A stretch of 64,000 bases of DNA from Oscillibacter sp. 1-3 (GTDB lineage: Bacteria > Bacillota > Clostridia > Oscillospirales > Oscillospiraceae): contig NZ_KE159703.1 in the NCBI RefSeq assembly GCF_000403435.2, positions 675,033 to 739,032 of the forward strand. Direction: 5' to 3'. Below the pieces are notes generated by a model. That model saw only the letters and a program-made list of their open reading frames with translations. It did no database searches and was not told the DNA's origin. Made by a program: the position numbers and the translations under genes. The first letter of the stretch is position 1. Every line of letters begins with the position of its first letter. This document shows, one piece after another, positions 1-8,218 of this stretch.

Positions 1-166
1 CCCCAGCGCCTTTTCTCTTTTGGACCGTGCACGGCCCGTTTTCTCTTTTCGGCGCAACCGAAAAGAGAAAATGGGGGGTGCATTGCCCAGCCATCATCAT
101 GGCTGAAATCCACCCCGCCCGTCAGGGCGACAACAAAACCCCGCCCAGGCGGAAACCCAGACGGGA
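1..166. repeat. Dispersed structured repeat, copy 1
   Basis: This gene-free stretch matches 40905-41062 closely. Shared parts are the block CTTTTGGACCRTGCACGGCC, a T-rich/A-rich hairpin (arms 49-63 and 69-83 here), an AATGGGGGG tract, and a small hairpin CAGCCAT..ATGGCTG. The two copies differ at paired positions of the large hairpin while keeping it foldable. Copy 1 is cut by the window edge, so its left limit is unknown. It lies downstream of the leftward XRE gene and could end that transcript. I see no open reading frame or recombinase. It is an extragenic repeat of unknown origin. Confidence 0.7.
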
Positions 167-427
167 TCACTCAGGATATTTTTCGTAAAAATCAGAGAGA
201 AGATCCTTTTCAGAGATATGGAGAACGCGGCAAAAGCAGACAAGCTCATAATCTTTTACAAAGCGCTGATTAAGCTCGATTTTGCTGATAAGAGGTTGGG
301 TGATGTCTGCACCAAGCAGCTGCATCTGTGCGGCAAGTTCCTCTTGTGAAAGATTGCTTTTCTTGCGAAACTTTCGGAGCTTTTTGGAAATAATGTTGGA
401 ATCTGCGTTGAAATAGGATTTGTTCAT
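167..427 (-). CDS. Small XRE-family helix-turn-helix regulator
   Basis: This 86-residue protein is almost entirely one Cro/CI-type helix-turn-helix (residues about 14-72), with the typical pattern LRKFRKKSNLSQEELAAQM followed by ITQPLISKIE. No second domain is present, so it should bind DNA as a dimer without an obvious ligand pocket. The ATG at 427 has a GGAG seven to eight bases upstream. It is divergent from the small gene at 520, and a perfect 10-bp inverted repeat lies between them, so autorepression together with control of the neighbour is likely. The targets are inferred. The fold is secure. Confidence 0.85.
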   Translation of the reverse strand: MNKSYFNADSNIISKKLRKFRKKSNLSQEELAAQMQLLGADITQPLISKIELNQRFVKDYELVCFCRVLHISEKDLLSDFYEKYPE

Positions 428-440
428 TATTTTTACTCCA

Positions 441-495
441 AGACGACATATTTTCTTGACTATATCATGTCACTTGTTATATAATTATGTCGTCT
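441..495 (+). promoter_or_regulatory. Divergent promoter with perfect inverted-repeat operator
   Basis: A sigma-A promoter reads TTGACT (456-461), 18 bp, TATAAT (480-485) toward the + strand. It is bracketed by AGACGACATA (441-450) and its exact reverse complement TATGTCGTCT (486-495). A repressor bound to both arms would cover the promoter. The adjacent XRE gene is the obvious candidate. The predicted start of transcription near 492 lies after the ATG at 487, so translation of the + gene should begin at 520. Confidence 0.7.
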
Positions 496-519
496 TATAA
501 TAAAACGGAGGATATGACT

Positions 520-783
520 ATGGATGATAGAGAATTTTACGCAAGCATTCTGGCAAGAGTATTGATCGACGCCGGGGCGGGCGTCGTTGTCGGCGGAACC
601 GATTCAGACGAGATCATCAAATATATGGCAGAGACAGAGTGCTGTGAGGCCCTGCGTAAAATACGGGATATATTGGACGACGACTCCTTGAGCGACGAGG
701 CCTGCTTCGGCCGTATCAGCCGTATCGTCTCCCTCTATGAGGAGCTGGGCCCCGGAGGCGGAGCCCGCCACGATTTCGGCTGA
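520..783 (+). CDS. Small acidic protein of unknown function
   Basis: I do not recognise this 87-residue protein. It begins MDDREFYASILAR, is rich in Asp and Glu, and has no membrane segment or signal peptide. I chose the ATG at 520 because GGAGG at 507-511 sits eight bases ahead of it. An in-frame ATG at 487 lies upstream of the expected transcription start. It is controlled by the promoter/operator shared with the XRE gene, so the pair resembles a regulator with its one target. A toxin-antitoxin arrangement is possible but nothing in the sequence shows it. Confidence 0.65.
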   Translation: MDDREFYASILARVLIDAGAGVVVGGTDSDEIIKYMAETECCEALRKIRDILDDDSLSDEACFGRISRIVSLYEELGPGGGARHDFG

Positions 784-836
784 ATTTATCTTTCCCCAAA
801 CCACCAAAAATTTTTTTCAATTTTCATGAAAAACAG

Positions 837-876
837 AGAAAATCCTCTTGACAATGGGAGGATTTTCTTTTATTAT
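837..876 (+). promoter_or_regulatory. S10-operon promoter inside a terminator-like hairpin
   Basis: TTGACA (848-853), 17 bp, TATTAT (871-876) forms a near-consensus sigma-A promoter for the ribosomal supercluster, with transcription starting near 883. The -35 box lies exactly in the 10-base loop of a perfect 11-bp inverted repeat (AGAAAATCCTC 837-847 and GAGGATTTTCT 858-868), followed by a T-rich tract. The same DNA can therefore end the transcript of the upstream gene and start the next one. Confidence 0.8.
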
Positions 877-882
877 AGGTAA

Positions 883-1170
883 GTCCGCGCGGGAAGGCCG
901 TATCTTGCCGCGCAGGCTTGCGATGAACCGGGAGATTGCTCCGTCAGGAGGTAACTTTCGGGGAGTATGTCCGATAATCGGGCGGCTGAGAGGGATCTGT
1001 ACGCTGCGTAGATCGCTGCGCCATGATCAATGTACCGGCCGGAATTGCCCTGCGCCGGTATTTTTCATGAGCTGGAATGATACGCACGGTTAAGCGTATA
1101 GAAAATTTTCTCGCCGTAGGTCGTCGAGACTCAAGAAAAAACGACGTACGAAACAGGAGGAATCAAAACC
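883..1170 (+). promoter_or_regulatory. S10-operon leader with intrinsic-terminator-like attenuator
   Basis: About 290 nt of untranslated leader precede rpsJ. Near its end TACCGGC (1033-1039) pairs with GCCGGTA (1054-1060), followed directly by TTTTT (1061-1065), which has the form of an intrinsic terminator inside the leader. A smaller hairpin involving GTCGT and ACGAC lies at about 1118-1145, just before the rpsJ ribosome-binding site. In E. coli the S10 leader is controlled by ribosomal protein L4, whose gene is third in this operon. Control by L4 here is inference. An 81-codon open stretch from 848 has no ribosome-binding site and overlaps the promoter, so I do not call it. Confidence 0.6.
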
Positions 1171-1482
1171 ATGGCACAAAAAGAAATGATCCGCATCCGG
1201 CTGAAAGCCTATGACCACCAGGTCATCGACCAGAGCGCCGAAAAGATCGTCGAGACCGCCAAGCGCACCGGCGCCGAGGTCTCCGGTCCCATCCCGCTGC
1301 CCACCAAAAAAGAGATCATCACCATCCTGCGCTCCGTCCACAAGCACAAGGACAGCCGGGAGCAGTTCGAGCGCCGCACCCACAAGCGCCTCATCGACAT
1401 CACCCGCTCCACCCCCAAGACCGTGGAGGCCCTGATGGCCCTGGAGCTGCCCGCCGGTGTGGACATCGAGATCAAGCTGTAA
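1171..1482 (+). CDS. rpsJ: Small ribosomal subunit protein S10
   Basis: S10 (103 residues, full length) sits in the 30S head and also acts with NusB in antitermination. The family is clear from the N-terminal [14 protein letters not shown] stretch and the [11 protein letters not shown] loop. The ATG follows CAGGAGG by eleven bases. It is the first gene of the S10-spc-alpha cluster and is read from the promoter at 848. Unusually, 265 bp of non-coding DNA separate it from rplC. Confidence 0.98.
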   Translation: MAQKEMIRIRLKAYDHQVIDQSAEKIVETAKRTGAEVSGPIPLPTKKEIITILRSVHKHKDSREQFERRTHKRLIDITRSTPKTVEALMALELPAGVDIEIKL

Positions 1483-1747
1483 GGCCGGCCTCATCCGCAA
1501 TACCTCATTATAAAGGCTCCCCGCGCAAATCGGAAGACATTTGTGGCGGGAAGCGGAAAAGAAACGGAGCGCGCGGCGTTTTCACCCTGCGGCGGAGACG
1601 GAGCGAAGCGGAGTTTCTTTTGACGAGTTTGCTGTCCGTGCCCGTCGACTTGCGAGGCGGGCGGGTCATGTCGGCAGAGCAATGCGGCCCGGGGTTTCGG
1701 CTCCGCCGTATCTAAGCCGACCAATAACCTATCAAGGAGGAACATAC
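1483..1747 (+). other. Non-coding gap inside the S10 operon
   Basis: A 265-bp stretch without a credible gene separates rpsJ and rplC, whereas most neighbours here are 0-25 bp apart. It holds AAAAGAAAC (1556-1564) facing GTTTCTTTT (about 1613-1621), arms that could close a roughly 65-nt structured region. A frame open into rplC from 1541 has no start signal and is not family-like. The rplC ribosome-binding site AAGGAGG closes the gap. It may be an mRNA structure or the remnant of an inserted repeat. Confidence 0.45.
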
Positions 1748-2467
1748 ATGAAAGCGATCATCGGCAAAAAAGTGGGCATGTCCCAGATTTTTGACGAGAA
1801 CGGCCATGTGATCCCCGTCACCGTTATCGAGGCGGGTCCCTGCGTGGTCGTTCAGAAGAAGACTTCCGAAAAGGAAGGCTACCAGGCTGTTCAGCTGGGC
1901 TTTGAGGACGTCCCCGAGCGCAAGCTGAGCAAGCCCGAGATGGGCCACCTGAACAAGGCTGGCGTCAGCCCCAAGAAGCACCTTAGAGAGTTCGACCTGG
2001 AGAACGCCGGCGAGCTGAACGTGGGCGACCTGGTGAAGGCCGACACCTTCGCCGTGGGCGACTTCGTGGACGTCACCGGCACCAGCAAGGGCCACGGCTT
2101 CCAGGGCGTTGTCAAGCGCCACGGCGCAGCCGTCAAGCGCAACACCCACGGCGGCGGCCCCGTCCACCGCCATCAGGGCTCTCTGGGCGCCGGCACCACC
2201 CCCGGCCGCATCATGAAGGGCCGCGACGGCGCGGGCCACATGGGCGTGGATCAGGTCACCGTCCAGAACCTGTCCGTTGTGAAAGTTGATCCCGAGCTGA
2301 ATATGCTGGTCGTCTGCGGCGCGGTGCCCGGCCCCAAGGGCGGTCTGGTCACCGTCAAGTCCACTGTGAAGGTCCACAAGATCAAGCAGGCCGGCGCCGA
2401 CATCAGCAAGAACCCGCAGAAGGCTTCCGGCCGCAACCCGCAGAAGGCCTCCGCGAGAAATCACTGA
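1748..2467 (+). CDS. rplC: Large ribosomal subunit protein L3
   Basis: L3 (239 residues) starts assembly of the 50S subunit and lies near the peptidyl-transferase centre. The N-terminus MKAIIGKKVGMSQIF and the later block HGGGPVHRHQGSLGAGT are diagnostic. I start it at the ATG at 1748, seven bases after AAGGAGGAAC, although the frame stays open upstream to 1541. The C-terminus carries a short imperfect repeat (NPQKASGRNPQKASARNH). It is followed 18 bp later by rplD. Confidence 0.98.
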   Translation: MKAIIGKKVGMSQIFDENGHVIPVTVIEAGPCVVVQKKTSEKEGYQAVQLGFEDVPERKLSKPEMGHLNKAGVSPKKHLREFDLENAGELNVGDLVKADTFAVGDFVDVTGTSKGHGFQGVVKRHGAAVKRNTHGGGPVHRHQGSLGAGTTPGRIMKGRDGAGHMGVDQVTVQNLSVVKVDPELNMLVVCGAVPGPKGGLVTVKSTVKVHKIKQAGADISKNPQKASGRNPQKASARNH

Positions 2468-2485
2468 GAGAGGGGTGCTTAGAGT

Positions 2486-3109
2486 ATGTCTACCATGAAA
2501 GTTTTGAACATGGCCGGCGCGGAAGTCGGCACTGTGGAACTGAACGATGCGATCTTTGGCATCGAGCCCAACGAGGCCGTTGTGCATGAGGTCGTGAAGA
2601 ACCACCTGGCCAACTGCCGGCAGGGCACCCAGAGCGCCCTCACCCGGGCCGAGGTCTCCGGCGGCGGCAAGAAGCCCTGGCGCCAGAAGGGCACCGGCCA
2701 CGCCCGCCAGGGCAGCACCCGGGCTCCCCAGTGGACCCACGGCGGCGTCGTGTTCGCCCCCAAGCCCCGGGATTACAGCTACGTGCTGAATAAGAAGGTC
2801 AAGCGCCTGGCGCTGAAATCCGTCCTCTCCGCCAAGGCGGCCGAGGGCAAGCTGGTGGTCGTCGACTCCATCAAGATGGACGAGATCAAGACCGCCGTGT
2901 TCCGCAAGTTCCTGGACGCGGTGAAGGTGGACGGCAAGGCCGTCGTGGTCACCCCCGCCGTGGACCAGAGCGTCGTCAAGAGCGCTCGGAACATCCCCGG
3001 CGTGCTGACTACCCCCGCCGTGCAGCTGAGCGTCTATGACATCATCAACGCCCGCTACCTGGTGGTGGATCAGGCCGCCCTCGCAAAAATCGAGGAGGTG
3101 TACGCGTAA
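2486..3109 (+). CDS. rplD: Large ribosomal subunit protein L4
   Basis: L4 (207 residues) is a 23S rRNA-binding assembly protein with a globular domain and an extended loop through the exit tunnel. The loop region is visible as GGGKKPWRQKGTGHARQG, around residue 55. In enterobacteria L4 represses its own operon by binding the S10 leader, which makes it the natural candidate ligand for the attenuator-like leader here. That role is not shown by this sequence. Its stop overlaps the rplW start (TAATG), implying coupled translation. Confidence 0.98.
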   Translation: MSTMKVLNMAGAEVGTVELNDAIFGIEPNEAVVHEVVKNHLANCRQGTQSALTRAEVSGGGKKPWRQKGTGHARQGSTRAPQWTHGGVVFAPKPRDYSYVLNKKVKRLALKSVLSAKAAEGKLVVVDSIKMDEIKTAVFRKFLDAVKVDGKAVVVTPAVDQSVVKSARNIPGVLTTPAVQLSVYDIINARYLVVDQAALAKIEEVYA

Positions 3110-3405
3110 TGGCAACCGCATACGATATTGTTATCCGCCCCATCATCACCGAGCGCGCCATGGCCGGAGCCGCCGACAAGAAATATGTCTTCGAGGTGGC
3201 CAAGGACGCCGGCAAGATCGAGATCAAGAAGGCGGTTGAGGAGATCTTCGGCGTAAAGGTCGCCTCCGTCAACACCCTGACGGTGCCCGGCAAGGAAAAG
3301 CGCATGGGCGCCGGCCGTCCCGGCATGACGAAGACCTGGAAAAAGGCCTACGTCCAGCTGACCGGCGATTCCAAGACCATTGAGTTCTTCGAAGGCATGG
3401 TCTGA
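3109..3405 (+). CDS. rplW: Large ribosomal subunit protein L23
   Basis: L23 (98 residues) surrounds the exit of the peptide tunnel and is the docking point for trigger factor and SRP. It begins MATAYDIVIRPIITERAM, a typical bacterial L23 start, and keeps the extended lysine-rich loop around residue 65 (GKEKRMGAGRPGMTKTWKK). It overlaps rplD by one base and is followed by rplB after 22 bp. Confidence 0.97.
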   Translation: MATAYDIVIRPIITERAMAGAADKKYVFEVAKDAGKIEIKKAVEEIFGVKVASVNTLTVPGKEKRMGAGRPGMTKTWKKAYVQLTGDSKTIEFFEGMV

Positions 3406-3427
3406 TTTTACGGAAGGAGTGTAAAGC

Positions 3428-4264
3428 ATGTCTATCAAAACCTTTAAGCCGACGACTCCCTCCCGGCGTCAGATGACGGTCTCCGGATTCGACGGCATTG
3501 ACAAGAAGGCCAAGCCCGAGCCCAGCCTGGTGGAGCCCCTGAAAAAGAGCTCCGGCCGCAACAGCTATGGCCGCATCACCGTCCGCCACCGCGGCGGCGG
3601 CAACAAGCGCAAGTACCGCGTCATCGACTTCAAGCGCGACAAGCACGACATGTTCGCCACCGTCCTGCGCCTGGAGTACGACCCCAACCGCTCCGCCAAC
3701 ATCGCCCTTCTCGAGTATGAGGACGGCGAGCGCCGCTACATTCTGGCCCCCGTGGGCCTGAAAGCAGGCGACAAGGTGGAGTCCGGCGCGAACGCGGACA
3801 TCAAGGAGGGCAACGCCCTGCCCCTGTCCAGCATCCCCGTGGGCACCATGATCCACAACATTGAGCTGCATCCCGGCAACGGCGCCCAGCTGGTGCGCTC
3901 CGCCGGCACCGCCGCCCAGCTGATGGCCAAGGAGGGCCAGGACGCCCAGATCCGCATGCCCTCCGGCGAGGTCCGCATCGTGCGCACCAACTGCATGGCC
4001 ACCATCGGCCAGGTGGGCAACATCGACCACGCCAACATCAACATCGGCAAGGCCGGACGCAAGCGCCACATGGGCTGGCGTCCCACGGTCCGCGGCTCCG
4101 TCATGAACCCCAACGACCACCCCCATGGCGGCGGCGAGGGCCGCGCTCCGGTTGGCCGTCCCGGCCCTGTGACCCCCTGGGGCAAGCCCGCCATGGGTTA
4201 CAAGACCCGGAAGAAGAAGAATCCCACCAGCAAGTTCATCGTCAAGCGCCGCAACGAGAAGTAA
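3428..4264 (+). CDS. rplB: Large ribosomal subunit protein L2
   Basis: L2 (278 residues) bridges the subunits and supports peptidyl-transferase activity. Diagnostic parts are [14 protein letters not shown] early on and the C-terminal block [20 protein letters not shown], which contains the conserved histidine needed for activity. The ATG at 3428 follows GGAGTG. It has normal length and lies between rplW and rpsS with short spacers. Confidence 0.98.
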   Translation: MSIKTFKPTTPSRRQMTVSGFDGIDKKAKPEPSLVEPLKKSSGRNSYGRITVRHRGGGNKRKYRVIDFKRDKHDMFATVLRLEYDPNRSANIALLEYEDGERRYILAPVGLKAGDKVESGANADIKEGNALPLSSIPVGTMIHNIELHPGNGAQLVRSAGTAAQLMAKEGQDAQIRMPSGEVRIVRTNCMATIGQVGNIDHANINIGKAGRKRHMGWRPTVRGSVMNPNDHPHGGGEGRAPVGRPGPVTPWGKPAMGYKTRKKKNPTSKFIVKRRNEK

Positions 4265-4280
4265 GGGAGGCAAGTAAAAT

Positions 4281-4541
4281 ATGAGCAGATCCATTAAAAA
4301 AGGCCCGTATGTTGCCCCGGAGCTTCTGAAGCGGGTCGAGGAAATGAACGCGAAAAACGAGAAGAAAGTGCTGAAGACCTGGAGCCGCAGCTCCACCATC
4401 TTCCCCGCCTTCGTGGGCCACACCATCGCCGTCCACGACGGGCGCAAGCACGTGCCCGTGTATATCCAGGAGGATATGGTGGGCCACAAGCTGGGCGAGT
4501 TCGCCCCCACCCGTACCTTCCGCGGACACCGGAAGGACTGA
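4281..4541 (+). CDS. rpsS: Small ribosomal subunit protein S19
   Basis: S19 (86 residues) forms part of the 30S head near the A site with S13. The sequence [11 protein letters not shown] at the start and [16 protein letters not shown] block (here [14 protein letters not shown]) are diagnostic. The ATG follows GGGAGG. The next gene starts within 20 bp. Confidence 0.98.
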   Translation: MSRSIKKGPYVAPELLKRVEEMNAKNEKKVLKTWSRSSTIFPAFVGHTIAVHDGRKHVPVYIQEDMVGHKLGEFAPTRTFRGHRKD

Positions 4542-4560
4542 GTAAAGGAGGATGCTGAAC

Positions 4561-4905
4561 ATGGAAAACAAAACCGCTAAGGCCTATCTGCGCTATGTCC
4601 GCATCTCTCCCCGGAAGGTCCAGATCGTCTGCGACCTGATCCGCGGCAAGGATGCCGGCACCGCCATGGCTATTCTGATGCAGACTCACAAGTCTGCCTC
4701 CGAGCCTCTCCAGAAGCTGCTGAAGAGCGCCGTCGCAAACGCCGAGAACAATTTCGGCATGGACCCCAGCAAGCTGGTGGTCTCCGAAGTGTTCGCCACC
4801 CCCGGCCCCATCCTCAAGCGGATGATGCCCCGGGCCCAGGGCCGCGCCTACCGTATCAATAAACGCACTTCTCACGTCACCCTGGCTGTGACGGAAAAGG
4901 CATAA
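4561..4905 (+). CDS. rplV: Large ribosomal subunit protein L22
   Basis: L22 (114 residues) lines the exit tunnel with L4 and is a macrolide-resistance hotspot. It shows [18 protein letters not shown] and a C-terminal beta-hairpin region ([20 protein letters not shown]). I prefer the ATG at 4561, nine bases after GGAGG (4547-4551). The ATG at 4552 is directly next to that ribosome-binding site and would add only three residues. Confidence 0.97.
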   Translation: MENKTAKAYLRYVRISPRKVQIVCDLIRGKDAGTAMAILMQTHKSASEPLQKLLKSAVANAENNFGMDPSKLVVSEVFATPGPILKRMMPRAQGRAYRINKRTSHVTLAVTEKA

Positions 4906-4924
4906 GAGGGAGGAGAACAGTTTT

Positions 4925-5818
4925 ATGGGACAGAAAGTAAACCCCCACGGCCTTCGCGTGGGCGTCATCAAAGACTGGGATTCCCGTTGGTATGCCAGTG
5001 ACGAGAAGGTCGGCGATCTGATCGTGGAGGATCAGAAGATTCGCAAATACCTGAAAAAGACACTGTACGGCGCCGGCGTTCCCAAGATCGAGATCGAGCG
5101 TAGCAACGACGTGGTCACCATCTTCCTGCACTGCGCCCGGCCCGGCATGGTCATCGGCAAGGGCGGCGAGCAGATTGAGCAGTACCGCCTGGCCGTTGAG
5201 AAGCTCATCGGCAAGAAGGTGAAGCTGAACATCGTCGAGGAGCGCAACCCCGACATGAACGCCCAGCTGGTGGCGGAGAACATCGCGGCGCAGCTGGAAA
5301 AGCGCATCTCCCACCGCCGCGCCATGAAAAACGCTATGGCCCGCGCCATGCGCGCCGGCGCCAAGGGCATCAAGACCTGCTGCTCCGGCCGTCTGGGCGG
5401 TCGTGAGATCGCCGGCGTGGAGCACTACCACGAGGGCACTATCCCCCTGCAGACCATCCGCGCCGACATTGAGTACGGCTTCGCGGAGGCCGCCACCACC
5501 TTCGGCCGCATCGGCGTGAAGGTGTGGATCTACAAGGGCGAGGTTCTGAGCCAGACCCTGCGGACCACCCCCCGCACCATGGATACCTCCAAGCCCTATC
5601 AGGAGCGCCGTGAGCGCCGTCCCCGCCGGGATGGCGACCGCCGCGGCGGCTTCAATCGGGGCCAGGGCGGCGGCTTTAACCGCGACCGTCAGGGCGGCGG
5701 CTTCAACCGCGGGCCCGGCGGCCAGGGCGGCCGTCCCCAGTTCCGGCCCAACACCAACACCAGCCGCCCCGCTGCCCCCGCAGCCCCCGCGGCTCCCAAG
5801 GAAGGAGGGGCGCAGTAA
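4925..5818 (+). CDS. rpsC: Small ribosomal subunit protein S3 with RGG-like tail
   Basis: S3 binds the 30S head and helps unwind mRNA at entry. Residues 1-215 are a complete S3: N-terminal [13 protein letters not shown], the KH domain with the GKGG loop (about 78-81), and the C-terminal S3 domain ending near WIYKGE. Unlike the usual length of about 210-230, it continues to 297. Residues 227-297 are a low-complexity Arg/Gly/Asn-rich tail with repeated GGGFNR units followed by Pro/Ala. The tail is in frame and its stop overlaps the rplP start, so it is not an annotation artefact. Similar tails bind RNA in other proteins; that function here is inference. Confidence 0.96.
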   Translation: MGQKVNPHGLRVGVIKDWDSRWYASDEKVGDLIVEDQKIRKYLKKTLYGAGVPKIEIERSNDVVTIFLHCARPGMVIGKGGEQIEQYRLAVEKLIGKKVKLNIVEERNPDMNAQLVAENIAAQLEKRISHRRAMKNAMARAMRAGAKGIKTCCSGRLGGREIAGVEHYHEGTIPLQTIRADIEYGFAEAATTFGRIGVKVWIYKGEVLSQTLRTTPRTMDTSKPYQERRERRPRRDGDRRGGFNRGQGGGFNRDRQGGGFNRGPGGQGGRPQFRPNTNTSRPAAPAAPAAPKEGGAQ

Positions 5819-6240
5819 TGCTGATGCCGAAGAGAGTGAAATACCGCCGGGTGCACCGGGGCCGCATGACCGGCAAGGCTACCCGCGGCAATACCCTGGC
5901 CTACGGCGAGTTTGGCCTGGTGGCCACGGAGCCCGCCTGGATCACCAGCAATCAGATCGAGGCCGCCCGTATCGCCATGACCCGCTACACCAAGCGCGGC
6001 GGTCAGGTCTGGATCAAGATCTTCCCCGACAAGCCCGTGACCAAGAAGCCCGCCGAGACCCGCATGGGCTCCGGTAAGGGTTCCCCCGAGTTCTGGGTTG
6101 CCGTGGTGAAGCCCGGCCGTGTCATGTTCGAGATCGCCGGTGTTTCTGAAGAAGTCGCCCGCGAGGCGCTCCGTCTGGCCAGCCACAAGCTGCCCATCAA
6201 GACGAAAGTGATCGCCCGCACCGAGGAAGCAGGTGAGTAA
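5818..6240 (+). CDS. rplP: Large ribosomal subunit protein L16
   Basis: L16 (140 residues) contacts A-site tRNA and completes the 50S subunit. It starts [15 protein letters not shown] and contains the basic block [16 protein letters not shown] sequence (here [17 protein letters not shown]). The start overlaps the rpsC stop (TAATG). AAGGAGG just inside the rpsC end serves as ribosome-binding site. Confidence 0.97.
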   Translation: MLMPKRVKYRRVHRGRMTGKATRGNTLAYGEFGLVATEPAWITSNQIEAARIAMTRYTKRGGQVWIKIFPDKPVTKKPAETRMGSGKGSPEFWVAVVKPGRVMFEIAGVSEEVAREALRLASHKLPIKTKVIARTEEAGE

Positions 6241-6242
6241 AG

Positions 6243-6455
6243 ATGAAGGCAAATGAAATCCGTGAGATCCGCAAGATGACCCCCGAGCAGCTGAATGAGA
6301 AGCTGGCGGGCCTGAAGAAGGACCTGTTCTTCCTTCGTATGCAGCACGCCACCAACCAGCTGGACAATCCCGTGAAGATCCGGGAGACCAAGCATGATAT
6401 TGCCCGAGTCAAGACCGTTCTGGCGGAGCTCGCCGCGGCCGAGAGCAAGCAGTGA
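6243..6455 (+). CDS. rpmC: Large ribosomal subunit protein L29
   Basis: L29 (70 residues) lies beside L23 at the tunnel exit. It is an all-helical protein with the typical EIREIRKMTPEQLNEKLAGL start and the NPVKIRETKHDIARVKT helix. It follows rplP by two bases, indicating coupled translation, and precedes rpsQ as in almost all bacteria. Confidence 0.96.
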   Translation: MKANEIREIRKMTPEQLNEKLAGLKKDLFFLRMQHATNQLDNPVKIRETKHDIARVKTVLAELAAAESKQ

Positions 6456-6472
6456 GAAGGAGGTAAGGTAAA

Positions 6473-6736
6473 ATGGACGAAAAGAGAACTTCCTCCCGCA
6501 AGACCCGGGTCGGCAAGGTGGTTTCCGACAAGATGGATAAGACCGTTGTGGTCGCCATTGAGGACCGGGTTGCTCATCCCCTGTATAAGAAGATCGTCGG
6601 CCGCACCTATAAGCTCAAGGCGCATGACGCCGAGAACGCCTGCGGCATCGGCGATAAGGTCAAGGTCATGGAGACCCGGCCTCTGTCCAAGGACAAGCGC
6701 TGGCGCGTGGTCGAGATCATCGAAAAGGCGAAGTAA
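6473..6736 (+). CDS. rpsQ: Small ribosomal subunit protein S17
   Basis: S17 (87 residues) is an early 16S rRNA-binding OB-fold protein. The stretch [17 protein letters not shown] and the [20 protein letters not shown] end are diagnostic. The ATG follows AAGGAGG by ten bases. The rplN start is 15 bp downstream. Confidence 0.97.
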   Translation: MDEKRTSSRKTRVGKVVSDKMDKTVVVAIEDRVAHPLYKKIVGRTYKLKAHDAENACGIGDKVKVMETRPLSKDKRWRVVEIIEKAK

Positions 6737-6751
6737 GGAGGTGCCGAGTAT

Positions 6752-7120
6752 ATGATTCAGCAGGAAACTTTTCTGAAGGTCGCCGACAATACCGGCGCCA
6801 AGGAGATCAAGTGTATCCGCGTTTTGGGCGGTTCCAAGCGTAAGTTCGGCAACATCGGCGATGTGATTGTGGCCTCTGTCCGCAAGTCCACACCCGGTGG
6901 CACCGTGAAGAAGGGCGAGGTCGTCAAGGCCGTCATCGTCCGCAGCGCCAAGGGCGTCCGTCGGGCCGACGGCACCTATGTCCGCTTTGACGATAACGCC
7001 GCCGTCCTGATCAAGGACGACAAGAACCCCCGGGGCACCCGCATCTTTGGGCCTGTGGCCCGCGAGCTGCGCGACAAGGATTACATGAAGATCCTGTCCC
7101 TCGCCCCCGAAGTGATTTGA
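6752..7120 (+). CDS. rplN: Large ribosomal subunit protein L14
   Basis: L14 (122 residues) forms an intersubunit bridge and is the binding site of the silencing factor RsfS. It begins [19 protein letters not shown], with [18 protein letters not shown] in the middle, both family hallmarks. This is normally the first gene of the spc group. No separate promoter is evident, so the S10 and spc groups appear to be one transcription unit. Confidence 0.98.
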   Translation: MIQQETFLKVADNTGAKEIKCIRVLGGSKRKFGNIGDVIVASVRKSTPGGTVKKGEVVKAVIVRSAKGVRRADGTYVRFDDNAAVLIKDDKNPRGTRIFGPVARELRDKDYMKILSLAPEVI

Positions 7121-7133
7121 GGAGGGGAACGAA

Positions 7134-7463
7134 ATGGCTATGAATATCAAAAAGGGCGATACCGTTGTCCGGATCTCCGGCGACGGCGGTAAGGACAGAG
7201 ACCTTACCACCCACCAGGGAAAGGTCATCGCCACCCTTCCCAAGGAGAACAAGGTCGTGGTGGAGGGCCTGAACATGGTCACCTGCCACATCAAGCCCCG
7301 CCGTCAGGGCGAGGAGGGCGGCATCATGAAGCGCGAGGCCGCCATCCACGCCTGCAAGGTGCAGGTGGTGTGCCCCAAGTGCGGCAAGCCCACCCGCGTC
7401 GGCCACAAGGTCGAGGACGGCAAGAAGAGCCGCGTCTGCAAGAAATGCGGCGCCGAGCTGTGA
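7134..7463 (+). CDS. rplX: Large ribosomal subunit protein L24
   Basis: L24 (109 residues) initiates 50S assembly. It has an N-terminal KOW motif (IKKGDTVVRISGDGGKD) and a C-terminal zinc-ribbon-like part with two CxxC pairs (CPKCGKP and CKKCG), common in Gram-positive L24. The ATG at 7134 follows GGAGGGG by about six bases. Confidence 0.97.
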   Translation: MAMNIKKGDTVVRISGDGGKDRDLTTHQGKVIATLPKENKVVVEGLNMVTCHIKPRRQGEEGGIMKREAAIHACKVQVVCPKCGKPTRVGHKVEDGKKSRVCKKCGAEL

Positions 7464-7480
7464 GAAAGGAGAGTTGACAA

Positions 7481-8020
7481 ATGGCCAGACTGAAAGAGAA
7501 ATACAAAGCCGAAGTCGCTCCCGCCCTGATGAAGCAGTTCGGCTACAAGAGCGTCATGCAGATCCCCAAGATTGACAAGGTCGTCGTGAACGTCGGCTGC
7601 GGCGAGGCCCGCGAGAACGCCAAGATTCTGGACAATGTGGTGGGCGATCTGACCCAGATCACCGGCCAGAAGCCGGTTGTCACCCGGGCCCGCAAGTCCA
7701 TCGCCAACTTCAAGCTGCGTGAGGATATGCCCATCGGCGCGAAGGTGACCCTCCGCGGCGAGAAGATGTGGGAGTTTTTGGACCGCCTTTTCAACGTGTC
7801 CCTGCCCCGCGTCCGCGATTTCCAGGGCATCAACCCCAACTCCTTTGACGGCCGCGGCAACTACGCCCTGGGCATCAAGGAGCAGCTGATCTTCCCCGAG
7901 ATCGAGTATGACAAGATCGACAAGATCCGCGGCATGGATGTCGTCATCTGCACCACCGCCCACACCGATGAAGAGGCCCGGGCCCTGCTGGAGCAGGTCG
8001 GCGCCCCCTTCGCCCGCTAA
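7481..8020 (+). CDS. rplE: Large ribosomal subunit protein L5
   Basis: L5 (179 residues) binds 5S rRNA in the central protuberance and contacts P-site tRNA. It carries [14 protein letters not shown] near the start and the loop [16 protein letters not shown] near the end. It has normal length, with GAAAGGAG ahead of the ATG. Confidence 0.98.
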   Translation: MARLKEKYKAEVAPALMKQFGYKSVMQIPKIDKVVVNVGCGEARENAKILDNVVGDLTQITGQKPVVTRARKSIANFKLREDMPIGAKVTLRGEKMWEFLDRLFNVSLPRVRDFQGINPNSFDGRGNYALGIKEQLIFPEIEYDKIDKIRGMDVVICTTAHTDEEARALLEQVGAPFAR

Positions 8021-8032
8021 GGAGGAAGAACG

Positions 8033-8218
8033 ATGGCTAAGAAATCTATGATTCTCAAGCAGCAGCGTCCCGCCAAGTTCTCCAGCCGGCGGTACAACCG
8101 CTGCAAGCTCTGCGGCCGCCCCCACGCCTATCTGCGTGATTATGGCGTGTGCCGCATCTGCTTCCGGGAGCTGGCCTACAAGGGCGAGATCCCCGGCGTC
8201 CGCAAGGCCTCCTTCTGA
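8033..8218 (+). CDS. rpsZ: Small ribosomal subunit protein S14, zinc-binding type
   Basis: This 61-residue S14 is the short zinc form. It has two cysteine pairs (CKLCG and CRIC) and the C-terminus [15 protein letters not shown]. No zinc-independent S14 is seen in the window. The ATG follows AAGGAGG. It is followed by an unusually long 464-bp gap before rpsH, although these two genes are normally nearly adjacent. Confidence 0.97.
   Translation: MAKKSMILKQQRPAKFSSRRYNRCKLCGRPHAYLRDYGVCRICFRELAYKGEIPGVRKASF

Noticed and set aside
848-1093. An 81-codon + frame in the S10 leader
   Set aside because: It overlaps the promoter, lies mostly in untranslated leader and has no ribosome-binding site.
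1712-3121. A 469-codon minus frame opposite rplC and rplD
   Set aside because: Antisense of ribosomal genes, low complexity, no ribosome-binding site.
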